A program made the translations under genes and the position numbers. Below are positions 7,406 through 14,444 of a stretch of DNA of 16,356 nucleotides, piece by piece. The stretch lies in contig DJXH01000020.1 of assembly GCA_002449665.1 (NCBI GenBank), positions 1-16,356 on the forward strand, written 5' to 3'. The DNA comes from Bacteroidales bacterium UBA7009. GTDB taxonomy: Bacteria > Bacteroidota > Bacteroidia > Bacteroidales > Paludibacteraceae. Each line of letters starts with the position of its first letter. Position 1 is the stretch's first letter. The notes beneath the pieces were generated by a model that had not been told where the DNA came from, made no database searches, and saw nothing but the letters and a program-made list of their open reading frames with translations.

Positions 7406-9010
7406 TTAATATGTTAATTCATATTGTTTTGATTTCTTCGGCTCGTAGAAAACTATGATGTTTCCGGCGTTACGCTGGAAGCGTGTTACGTTTTCCTTGA
7501 GGTATTTATATACCTTTCCGCCGTGGAGTTGCTTAATCTTACGCTCACGGAGGTCAAGGTTCTTCTCCGTTTCTATAATGCGCAGCAGTTCGTCTTTGCC
7601 CTCAAACTCACGTTTAGCCGCGTGCCAACGCAGTTCAGACCAGCCCTCGCCGCCATTGCAGATAGCGAAAAGGGAGTCAGGCAGAGCGTATTCTGAACGT
7701 ATGTAGTTACGCAGGGCGAGGGCACGGTTTTGCGCCAACCGCTCATTGCCTGCCAACGTGCCGTCAAACGAAGCCATACCCACTATCTGTATAAGGCGTA
7801 TCTCAATGGTGTCGTTGGAGAGGTACTCGGCAAGTATGGTCATAATGCTGTCCATTATCTCATCGTTGCGCATATAGTCGGGAACGATTTTCGACACTCC
7901 CACATCAAAGTGCAAATAGATAGCATTAGTATCTTCGCTGAGCACCATATCACGAGTATATGGCACATACTCACTATACGGACGGAAGGCACCCTCACGC
8001 AGACGCTGCATCTGCTCCTCGTGCTCAACAGTCTCTATATCAACAACGACAGGCACAACAGGAACGGTATCTACAGGCTCGGAAACGATAGTGTCTATCG
8101 TTTCGGGAATAACTGTATCAACAGTTTCAGGAACGATAGTGTCTATCGGTTCGGGAATAACTGTATCAACAGTTTCAGGAACGATAGTATCAATCGGGGC
8201 AGGGGTATTATATAAGGTGTCGGGTTCTTCTATAGGTTCTTCTTTCTCGCAGTCGCAGCGTTTTTGCATAGACTGCTTATCTCCGCCGAGCAGCACAACG
8301 AGGTTGATACCGGCTTTGGGTACGGCAAAGAACCCCCTACCCGATTCTATACGTTTGCCGCAGTGTTTACACTCGAAGCGGTCGTACCAAGTATAACCGC
8401 CGTCTGCGCCAATCTCAAACTCAAAGGAGAAATGCGGAGAAACGGGAACGTGGTAGCCGTATGACAAACCGAGCATAGCGGCATCGCCTTGATAGCGACT
8501 GCTCATTATGGGCTTATAGATATACCCTAACGGGAATTTGCCGCCGGACACATTATAATGGGCGTATGCAGCATTGAAAGCAAGGAAATGTTTAGAGAAA
8601 GGCGCACAGAACCAGTATTTTGGCTGAACGTATGCAAGCACGTGCCGCCACTTGGGGAACCGTGTATCGTCAAGGGGGAAGGGATTAAAACCGACAGTGA
8701 GTTCGAGCGACCAATGGTCGTTAAGGCGGGTTTCTATGGAAAGGTTAGGAGTAAGAATGGCATCATAAAGAAGGTTGTTCTTGAGAGCCACCCACTCTTT
8801 TTTGCCTTCGGCGTTGGTTTCGTTGATTTCGTTGGTTTCGTAGTTTGCGTTATTCTCGCCGAGCAAGAGTGAGTCGGATAAAACAACTTGCCCTGTCATC
8901 TGCTGCGATGACACGGCAAAAAGCAACAAAAACAAGGTTGATGCAAAACAACCAACAGCCTTATTCAACCCGCAATGTTTTTCCAAAAAGGAATAAAATA
9001 ACGATTTCAT
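7406..9010 (-). CDS. DUF3575 / OmpA-like outer-membrane protein, first gene of the fimbrial operon
   Basis: 534 residues. An N-terminal signal sequence (hydrophobic residues 22-34) precedes a DUF3575 beta-barrel-like domain (about 73-240; WVALKNNLLYDAILTPN start, YDRFECKHCGK loop with a CxxC at 214-217). A Pro/Glu/Val/Asp/Thr-rich linker of tandem 16-residue repeats (about 271-318) leads to an OmpA-like C-terminal domain (about 362-525; IVGMASFDG at 408-416, RALALRNYI at 429-437), the form seen in Bacteroidales proteins that bind peptidoglycan. DUF3575 genes often sit at the head of FimA/Mfa-type clusters. The protein likely spans the outer membrane and links it to the wall, supporting export or anchoring of the fimbria. 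The frame cannot extend upstream through the poly-G run because an in-frame TGA lies 11 codons before the ATG. Confidence 0.85.
   Translation of the reverse strand: MKSLFYSFLEKHCGLNKAVGCFASTLFLLLFAVSSQQMTGQVVLSDSLLLGENNANYETNEINETNAEGKKEWVALKNNLLYDAILTPNLSIETRLNDHWSLELTVGFNPFPLDDTRFPKWRHVLAYVQPKYWFCAPFSKHFLAFNAAYAHYNVSGGKFPLGYIYKPIMSSRYQGDAAMLGLSYGYHVPVSPHFSFEFEIGADGGYTWYDRFECKHCGKRIESGRGFFAVPKAGINLVVLLGGDKQSMQKRCDCEKEEPIEEPDTLYNTPAPIDTIVPETVDTVIPEPIDTIVPETVDTVIPETIDTIVSEPVDTVPVVPVVVDIETVEHEEQMQRLREGAFRPYSEYVPYTRDMVLSEDTNAIYLHFDVGVSKIVPDYMRNDEIMDSIMTILAEYLSNDTIEIRLIQIVGMASFDGTLAGNERLAQNRALALRNYIRSEYALPDSLFAICNGGEGWSELRWHAAKREFEGKDELLRIIETEKNLDLRERKIKQLHGGKVYKYLKENVTRFQRNAGNIIVFYEPKKSKQYELTY
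8084..8196 (-). repeat. 48-bp in-frame tandem repeat coding the DUF3575-OmpA linker
   Basis: Unit 1 (8084-8131) and unit 2 (8132-8179) are identical except for one base, and a partial, more diverged third unit continues to about 8196. Each 48-bp unit encodes 16 residues made of two 8-residue half-units of the form PE(T/P)(V/I)DT(V/I)(V/I), giving an extended acidic Pro-rich spacer between the barrel-like and OmpA-like domains. Because the unit is a multiple of 3, copy-number change would alter linker length without breaking the frame. Confidence 0.9.
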
Positions 9011-9051
9011 TTCCCGACCTACGTCCCAACTATCTAAAAATCAGTATTTTA

Positions 9052-9063
9052 CCCCCCCCCCCC
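9052..9063 (-). repeat. 12-base poly-G tract (coding strand) in the fimbrial operon leader
   Basis: A run of 12 C on the plus strand, i.e. G12 in the transcript of the fimbrial operon. It lies in the leader between the promoter -7 box (9139-9146) and the first start codon (9010), 41 nt before that ATG. Runs this long are prone to slipped-strand length change. It is outside any reading frame continuous with the first gene, so variation would act on the leader RNA and not by frameshift of that protein. Confidence 0.85.
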
Positions 9064-9138
9064 GTAATACCCTGATATTCAACCGTTTACATAAAAATGC
9101 ACTACAAAAAACGAGGGAGTATTTGCAGAAAAACTATG

Positions 9139-9169
9139 CAAAGGTAGTGCTTTTTACTTGATTGGCAAA
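9139..9169 (-). promoter_or_regulatory. Bacteroidota-type promoter of the fimbrial operon
   Basis: On the minus strand a TTTG (9166-9169) is followed after exactly 19 nt by TACCTTTG (9139-9146), an excellent match to the Bacteroidota -33/-7 consensus TTTG ... TAnnTTTG. Transcription would start near 9133 and give a leader of about 120 nt containing the poly-G run before the ATG at 9010. It sits just beyond the stop of the methyltransferase gene (9228), so the fimbrial operon has its own start. Confidence 0.8.
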
Positions 9170-9227
9170 GGGAATAATGCAGATTTTTGCACAAAAAGAG
9201 AATTTGATAACTTCGTATGACAAATCG

Positions 9228-10376
9228 TCAAACTCGCTCTGCAATCACGACCTTCGGTTTGCCGTGAAAGCGGAAGGCGAAAAGATAGAGGCTGCCGCCT
9301 TCCTTGACTTTGAGCCGTCGGAGCAACGCCTCTCTTTTCTCGGGGAAATTGCGAACTATTATATTGTATCTCTCTCCCGCTTGCGGCTTGTCGGGCAAGA
9401 CCTTGAACACGTGTCCGGGGAAATGCTCAACTATGCCGTCAGAGGTATAGAGATGCGTATTGACATCAAGTTTGCTTACAGCATATCTTGTTGCTATACA
9501 CTTGAAGGCACCGGCTTTGAGCAAAGCCGCAGAAGGTTCGTAAAGGTAAGCAAGCAAGCCGTCGGCATAAACAGCCTGCGCCGCCTGCTCTTCTTCCAAC
9601 GAGAAGCGGAAAGACTGATTATACGCAAGGTCGATAGCAGAAACGGAACTGCCGACAACAGGACTTACGAGCAGCAACACCTCTTTCACCTCGCCTGCCA
9701 CAGCCACAATATGCGTTTCAGCCTCAAAATCAACTGCTCTGCGGGCTGCTGTAAGATCAAGCATAGGAGAGAGTTTGAGTAGGATATGCCGTGCCTTGCT
9801 CTTTAAAACAGGCAAGAGTTTGACAAAATCCGGCTCACACTGCTCCGGCAAAAAGACCTTACTGCCCGTGCCTGACCGCCGCGCAGGGTCAAGATAGAAA
9901 AGAGTATCTTCAAACGGCAAATTACAAGAGGCAAGATAGTCTTCGGCAGAAGAACACGTAACCTCTATATTGTCGCGAGAGAGCAGCCGCATATTCTGCT
10001 CCGCTACGCGGGCAAGGTCTTCATTGCGCTCCACGTAGCACACTTTCTTCGCCACACGGCTGAAGGCTATGCTATCCACACCGAATCCGCCGGTAAGGTC
10101 GGCTACTACAATCGCACCCAACCGCCTGAGCAACTGCGCTTTATATTGAGCCGTCGCTTCACTGCTGCACTGTTCGAGATTAAGATGCGGGGGATAGACG
10201 ATACCTTCAGTATTGTACAACTCCGGCAGTTTGTCCTTGGCACGCTTCAATCCGTCGATCTGCCGCAAGGCAAAACGCCAAGCCTCATCGTCCAACTCCT
10301 TGTATCGGGATCGGCAGAGAGCCAAAGCATTAACATCCTTATCGGCATTGGCAGCAATAAAACGGCGAACATCCAT
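9228..10376 (-). CDS. THUMP-like class I SAM-dependent methyltransferase (PG_1098-type family)
   Basis: 382 residues from the ATG at 10376. The frame stays open upstream to a TTG at 10406, but that codon lies inside the promoter -7 box, so the ATG is the credible start. The Rossmann-type SAM-binding motif I (DLTGGFGVDS) is at about residues 93-102, an acidic ribose-binding position follows in CYVERNED, and a FYLDPARR motif at about 160-167 is the family's catalytic-region signature. The C-terminal part, ending GKPKVVIAERV, fits the THUMP-like domain found in Bacteroidota proteins of this type. Members are presumed RNA methyltransferases, but the substrate is not established. The gene is divergent from the glucosaminidase operon and has its own promoter. 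Confidence 0.85.
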   Translation of the reverse strand: MDVRRFIAANADKDVNALALCRSRYKELDDEAWRFALRQIDGLKRAKDKLPELYNTEGIVYPPHLNLEQCSSEATAQYKAQLLRRLGAIVVADLTGGFGVDSIAFSRVAKKVCYVERNEDLARVAEQNMRLLSRDNIEVTCSSAEDYLASCNLPFEDTLFYLDPARRSGTGSKVFLPEQCEPDFVKLLPVLKSKARHILLKLSPMLDLTAARRAVDFEAETHIVAVAGEVKEVLLLVSPVVGSSVSAIDLAYNQSFRFSLEEEQAAQAVYADGLLAYLYEPSAALLKAGAFKCIATRYAVSKLDVNTHLYTSDGIVEHFPGHVFKVLPDKPQAGERYNIIVRNFPEKREALLRRLKVKEGGSLYLFAFRFHGKPKVVIAERV

Positions 10377-10403
10377 AGCGGCAAAAAGAAAACTAATATG
10401 AGA

Positions 10404-10435
10404 CAAAGGTACAGAGATTTTTGCGTATGTACAAA
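10404..10435 (-). promoter_or_regulatory. Promoter of the methyltransferase gene
   Basis: On the minus strand, TTTG at 10432-10435 is followed after 20 nt by TACCTTTG at 10404-10411, matching the Bacteroidota -33/-7 consensus. The expected start near 10398 leaves a short leader of about 20 nt before the ATG at 10376. It is interlocked with the opposite-facing promoter at 10420-10451. Confidence 0.75.
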
Positions 10436-10451
10436 AATTTGAGTACTTTTG
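10420..10451 (+). promoter_or_regulatory. Promoter of the glucosaminidase-mutS2-folK-murF/alr operon
   Basis: TTTG at 10420-10423 is followed after 20 nt by TACTTTTG at 10444-10451, a Bacteroidota-type -33/-7 pair. Transcription would start near 10458, leaving about 37 nt before the ATG at 10495. No other such promoter was noticed between here and the right edge, so it may drive the whole plus-strand gene run. Confidence 0.72.
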
Positions 10452-10494
10452 CGCGGTTTTTTAACAAATAGTACAATATATGCACACATCTTAT

Positions 10495-11460
10495 ATGAAA
10501 TCACCGTTTATTTTGCTTGTCCTCTTGCTTTCGGCAGCATTGCACGCGGAGCAGCAACCGCTTTATTTGCAGTATATAGACAAATACAAAGACATCGCAC
10601 TTGAGAAGCAGCGCGAACACAAAATCCCCGCTTCCATAACGCTGGCACAAGGTCTGCTTGAGTCAGGCGCGGGGCAGAGCGAACTTGCCCAAAAGGCCAA
10701 TAACCACTTCGGAATCAAATGCACCTCCGACTGGAAAGGCGAGACCTACCGCCACGACGATGACAAGAAACAGGAATGTTTCCGCAAATACAAGCACGCA
10801 AGCGAGTCGTTTGAAGACCACTCCCGCTTTCTTATGCGCGACAGATACAAACCGCTTTTCTCGCTTGACATCACCGACTACAAAGGATGGGCTGAAGGCT
10901 TGAGTCGTTGCGGATATGCCACCGACCCCAAGTACCCGCAAAAACTGATACGCATAATAGAAGACTACCGCCTTGACCTTATCACCGCCGAGACCCCCGC
11001 CGACCACCAACTGCCGCCCGCAGGCTCAACCGACACCGTGCTTGCAGCCGACACGGCGGAGATAGCACCCGTGCTTGACTTTGACGAAAGGGCGAAGATG
11101 GACGAGGTGGAACTATATATGGACCACGAGTCGGGCAGACAAAACGGCGTAAGATATATAGTGGCACGGCAGGGAGACACGTTTGAGTCGCTCGCCTATT
11201 TCCTCAATATACGCGAGAAGACCCTGCGCAGACACAACGATGCCGCCGACGGCAGAGAACTGAGAAAAGGCGACCGCGTATATCTCTACCCCAAGCCGAC
11301 AAAAGCACCGAAGAAATACCAATACTACTATGTGCGCAAAGGAGATACGGCGTGGTCGATAGCACAAAAGTTCGGCTTCAAGATGAAGACCATATACAAA
11401 CTCAACGGCATACCCGAAGGAACGCCACTCGTAACGCGCCAACGCCTCAGACTCAGATAA
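10495..11460 (+). CDS. Secreted glucosaminidase-domain (GH73-type) peptidoglycan hydrolase with two LysM domains
   Basis: 321 residues from the ATG at 10495. An in-frame ATG at 10480 would add MHTSY, but the later start gives a normal signal peptide (MKSP, hydrophobic core 5-16, cut after LHA). The catalytic domain (about residues 24-165) has IPASITLAQGLLESG with the likely acid Glu56, NNHFGIKC at 69-76, and the YKHASESFEDHSRFL region, all typical of FlgJ-like or Mannosyl-glycoprotein endo-beta-N-acetylglucosaminidase-type (GH73) enzymes that cut the GlcNAc-MurNAc backbone. Two LysM peptidoglycan-binding domains follow (about 218-265 with YIVARQGDTFESLA; 277-321 with YYVRKGDTAWSIAQ). It acts in the periplasm or at the wall in turnover or division. 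It heads an operon; the DUF721 gene starts 4 nt after its stop. Confidence 0.9.
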   Translation: MKSPFILLVLLLSAALHAEQQPLYLQYIDKYKDIALEKQREHKIPASITLAQGLLESGAGQSELAQKANNHFGIKCTSDWKGETYRHDDDKKQECFRKYKHASESFEDHSRFLMRDRYKPLFSLDITDYKGWAEGLSRCGYATDPKYPQKLIRIIEDYRLDLITAETPADHQLPPAGSTDTVLAADTAEIAPVLDFDERAKMDEVELYMDHESGRQNGVRYIVARQGDTFESLAYFLNIREKTLRRHNDAADGRELRKGDRVYLYPKPTKAPKKYQYYYVRKGDTAWSIAQKFGFKMKTIYKLNGIPEGTPLVTRQRLRLR

Positions 11461-11464
11461 GACA

Positions 11465-11761
11465 ATGGACAGAAGAAAATCAGCATTACCGATAGGCGAC
11501 CTGCTTGCCGACTACCTACGAGAAAGCGGCTTGGAGCAGCCTTTACTTGAGCAAAGACTTATGATGCTCTGGCCCGAGGTGGTAGGCAAACCGGCGGCGA
11601 CACTGACAGCAGGGCTTGAGGTGAAGAACGGAGTGCTATATGCCCGCCTGAGAAGCGCGGCACTGAAAGCAGAACTGTTTCAGTGCCGGTTTGAGGTGGT
11701 GGGCAAACTGAACGAAGCCGTAGGAGCCAAAATAATAAGAGACATCAGATTCTTGGGATGA
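11465..11761 (+). CDS. DUF721 domain-containing protein
   Basis: 98 residues matching the small DUF721 family: an N-terminal helix region (LPIGDLLADYLRESGL), the conserved W-P-E-V-V-G-K segment (LWPEVVGKPAATLT, about residues 35-48), and the strand region LEVKNGVLYARLRSAALKAEL. DUF721 includes the DciA helicase-loading proteins of many bacteria. Bacteroidota members are this short and lack the longer tails, so a role in DNA replication is plausible but not shown. It sits 4 nt after the glucosaminidase stop and 10 nt before mutS2, whose spacer has a purine-rich AAAAAGAGA. Confidence 0.82.
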   Translation: MDRRKSALPIGDLLADYLRESGLEQPLLEQRLMMLWPEVVGKPAATLTAGLEVKNGVLYARLRSAALKAELFQCRFEVVGKLNEAVGAKIIRDIRFLG

Positions 11762-11771
11762 CAAAAAGAGA

Positions 11772-14021
11772 ATGACCTATCCGAAAAACATAGAACAAAA
11801 ACTTGACTTTAATGTCATACGCGCCGAACTGAACGGCTTTTGCACATCTGCTATGGGCAAACGTGAAGTGGAGAAAATGACGTTCCTCACCTCGTTCAGC
11901 CTTATCGATACACTGCTCAAAGAAACACAAGAGATGACGAACATACTATCGGACACCTCGTTAGGGTTCCCCGAAGGCAGGATAGAAGATACGGAAGACG
12001 GACTGCAACGAATAAAAGTAGAAGGTCTGTATCTTGACGAAACAGAACTGCAATCGCTCGCCTCTACACTGACATACGCTTGCCTGCTTGAGCGGTTTTT
12101 CACTTCGCTTGACCGGCAGCGTTTTCCCATACTCTCATTGCTGTCGCTTGATATGCAAGGCATTACTATTATCCCGCCGATAGTGGAGCGGCTGATAGAC
12201 AAGTACGGCAGACTGCGCGACTCGGCTTCACCGGAACTGTCGCGTATAAGGAAAGAATTAGGCGAGGCACAAGGGTCGGTAAGCAAGGCACTCAGGCAGG
12301 TGATGAGTCGCGCCATAGCGGAAGGATGGCTTGAGAAAGATACAGCCCCCACTCTGCGTGAAGGCAGGATGGTGATACCCGTATCGCCCGTTTTCAGGCG
12401 CAAGATAGGCGGGATTGTACACGACGAGTCGGCAACAGGCAAGACGGTGTATGTAGAGCCCGGGGAGGTAGTGGAAGCCAACAACCGCATTCGCCGTCTT
12501 GAGAACGAAGAGGCAAGGGAGCGGGTACGCATACTGACAGAAACAGCCAAACAGATACGACCGCTCATACCCGACATCTTGGCAGCCAACCGCTATCTCG
12601 GCAAAGTGGATTTTCTGCGAGCCAAGGCACTGCTTGCGCGCAAACTTGGTGCTATTGCACCATTCCTTTCGGACGAGCCGCTCATCAGTTGGCGGGAAGC
12701 AAGACACGCCGTACTTTATCTCAACTTTATGCCGATAGGCAAAAAAGTGGTACCGATGTCGCTTGACCTCGACAAAGACAAGCGTGTGCTTGTCATCTCG
12801 GGTCCTAACGCGGGCGGTAAGTCGGTATGCCTCAAGACGGTGGCACTGCTGCAATATATGCTTCAGTGCGGATTGCTCGTACCGATGGCGGAAGACAGCC
12901 GGTGCGGCATCTTCAGCGAACTGATGATAGACATAGGCGATGAGCAGTCGCTGCTTGACGACCTGTCCACCTACTCTTCCCATCTTCGTAATATGCGTTT
13001 TTTCCTACAGAACGCCACAAGCCGCAGTCTTTTTCTCATAGACGAGTTCGGCTCCGGTACAGAGCCGCTTATTGGCGGCGCGATAGCCGAGGCTGTGCTT
13101 GAAGAAATGACACGGACGGGCGCGATAGGACTGATAACGACCCACTACACCAACCTCAAGCATCTTGCCGAGTCGTCGGACTGCATAGTCAACGGCGCGA
13201 TGCTGTATGACAGGGGGGCAATGCGCCCGCTGTTTCAGTTGTCGGTAGGTCAGGCAGGTAGCAGTTTTGCCATAGAGATAGCCAAACAGACAGGTCTGCC
13301 CGAAACCATTATATCCAAAGCCACCGAACTTGTAGGTGCCGACCATATAGACTACGAGAAACAACTGCAGGACATAGCCCGCGACAAACGCTACTGGGAG
13401 AACAAACGCCTGCACATACGCCAAAGAGAAAAACACCTCGAAGAGCGTATCAGTCACTATGAGACTCAGATAGCCGCTCTCAAAGTGAAGAAAAAAGAGA
13501 TAGTACAAGAAGCTCAAGCCGAGGCAGCCGAACTGCTCGAACGCTCTAACGCCGTGATAGAACGCACTATTCGCGAGATAAAAGAGAACAAAGCCGACAA
13601 GCAAAAAACACAAGAGGCTCGGCAGAAAGTGGAGCAACTTAAAGAAGAAGTGCGCCCCGCTGCCAAAGAAAAGGTTCTTCGCGACCTCAAAGACCTGAAG
13701 ATTCTGACCAAGACGGCACCCAAGGTACAAACAAACATAGCCAACACCATACACAAAAAGAAAGTTAGTTTTGAGCGTGTGCTTGACATAAGAGGAATGC
13801 GTGTGGACGAGGCAATGGAGCAACTTATAGCCTATATGGACGATGCCATAATGGTGGGAGCGGGAGAGGTAACCATACTTCACGGCACGGGCACCGGCGC
13901 ACTCAAACAGATGACACGCGACTACCTCAAAGGCCTCAACCGCCGTATGAAACGAATAGAGAGTTATCACGACGGCGACCCTAACTACGGCGGCGCAGGA
14001 GTAACGATAGTGGAACTATGA
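11772..14021 (+). CDS. mutS2: MutS2 ATPase with C-terminal Smr nuclease domain
   Basis: 749 residues. The N-terminal helical/clamp region (1-330) includes HDESATGKTVYVEP at 217-230. The ABC-type ATPase has Walker A GPNAGGKS (344-351), the STYSSH signature region (399-404), Walker B LFLIDEF (420-426) and the dimer-interface motif QAGSSFAIEIA. A long charged coiled coil (about 525-640) follows, then a Smr domain (about 670-749) with LDIRGMRVDEA and the HGTGTG motif (704-709). MutS2 acts in recombination suppression and, in Bacillus, in rescue of collided ribosomes. Between coiled coil and Smr there are only about 40 residues without the Gly/Val-rich KOW-like domain usual in the family, and total length is short (B. 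subtilis 785). It ends in an ATGA overlap with folK. Confidence 0.93.
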   Translation: MTYPKNIEQKLDFNVIRAELNGFCTSAMGKREVEKMTFLTSFSLIDTLLKETQEMTNILSDTSLGFPEGRIEDTEDGLQRIKVEGLYLDETELQSLASTLTYACLLERFFTSLDRQRFPILSLLSLDMQGITIIPPIVERLIDKYGRLRDSASPELSRIRKELGEAQGSVSKALRQVMSRAIAEGWLEKDTAPTLREGRMVIPVSPVFRRKIGGIVHDESATGKTVYVEPGEVVEANNRIRRLENEEARERVRILTETAKQIRPLIPDILAANRYLGKVDFLRAKALLARKLGAIAPFLSDEPLISWREARHAVLYLNFMPIGKKVVPMSLDLDKDKRVLVISGPNAGGKSVCLKTVALLQYMLQCGLLVPMAEDSRCGIFSELMIDIGDEQSLLDDLSTYSSHLRNMRFFLQNATSRSLFLIDEFGSGTEPLIGGAIAEAVLEEMTRTGAIGLITTHYTNLKHLAESSDCIVNGAMLYDRGAMRPLFQLSVGQAGSSFAIEIAKQTGLPETIISKATELVGADHIDYEKQLQDIARDKRYWENKRLHIRQREKHLEERISHYETQIAALKVKKKEIVQEAQAEAAELLERSNAVIERTIREIKENKADKQKTQEARQKVEQLKEEVRPAAKEKVLRDLKDLKILTKTAPKVQTNIANTIHKKKVSFERVLDIRGMRVDEAMEQLIAYMDDAIMVGAGEVTILHGTGTGALKQMTRDYLKGLNRRMKRIESYHDGDPNYGGAGVTIVEL

Positions 14022-14428
14022 CAACATACCTTTCTCTCGGCAGCAACATTCACCCACGCCATAAATACATAGACGAGGCGTGCAGACTGATTGAACAACA
14101 GGCAGGACATATACTTGCCCGCTCTCAGGATTTCTACTCTGCGCCGTGGGGTTATGACTCTAAAAGCGAGTATCTGAATATCGCCCTTAAAGTGGAAACA
14201 CGCTTGCTGCCCTTTGAACTGCTCCGCACAACGCAAGAGATAGAACGACAGTTAGGAAGGGAAATAAAAGGCGTTTATGCCGACCGCACTATAGACATAG
14301 ACATAATGCTGTATATCAACGACAAAGGCGAAGAAATCAGCATCACGTCCCCCACCCTTACCATACCCCACCCGCATATAAGCGAGCGCGAGTTTATGCA
14401 GCAGCCGCTAAACGAAATAAGACACTAA
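14018..14428 (+). CDS. folK: 2-amino-4-hydroxy-6-hydroxymethyldihydropteridine diphosphokinase (HPPK)
   Basis: 136 residues, a little shorter than E. coli FolK (158). It transfers pyrophosphate from ATP to 6-hydroxymethyl-7,8-dihydropterin in cytoplasmic folate synthesis. Visible motifs: LSLGSN at 5-10, FYSAPWGY at 39-46 (substrate pocket aromatic region), EIERQLGR at 74-81, DRTIDIDIMLY at 89-99 with Mg-binding Asp93 and Asp95, and the PHPH element near 118-120 before REFMQQPL. The start overlaps the mutS2 stop by 4 bp, so translation is probably coupled; the sialidase-like gene begins 16 nt downstream. Confidence 0.93.
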   Translation: MTTYLSLGSNIHPRHKYIDEACRLIEQQAGHILARSQDFYSAPWGYDSKSEYLNIALKVETRLLPFELLRTTQEIERQLGREIKGVYADRTIDIDIMLYINDKGEEISITSPTLTIPHPHISEREFMQQPLNEIRH

Positions 14429-14444
14429 CCCAAACTATACATAT

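Noticed and set aside
9011..9227. Invertible promoter flanked by inverted repeats, the usual Bacteroidales surface switch
   Set aside because: I found no convincing inverted-repeat pair flanking the promoter and no recombinase gene in the window.
9181..9227. Terminator after the methyltransferase gene
   Set aside because: Only 5-bp TTTGA/TCAAA arms with a large loop were seen; too weak to call.
9162..9782. Plus-strand open frame of 206 codons over the methyltransferase gene and the fimbrial promoter
   Set aside because: It is antisense to a clear methyltransferase and covers the intergenic promoter; no domain is visible.
10377..10406. N-terminal extension of the methyltransferase to the TTG at 10406
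   Set aside because: The TTG lies within the -7 box TACCTTTG, so it would be upstream of the expected transcript start; the ATG at 10376 is preferred.
12258..13970. Long minus-strand open frames opposite mutS2 (12258-12983, 13005-13970)
   Set aside because: They are antisense shadows of the well-supported MutS2 coding sequence; composition is odd and no family is recognisable.
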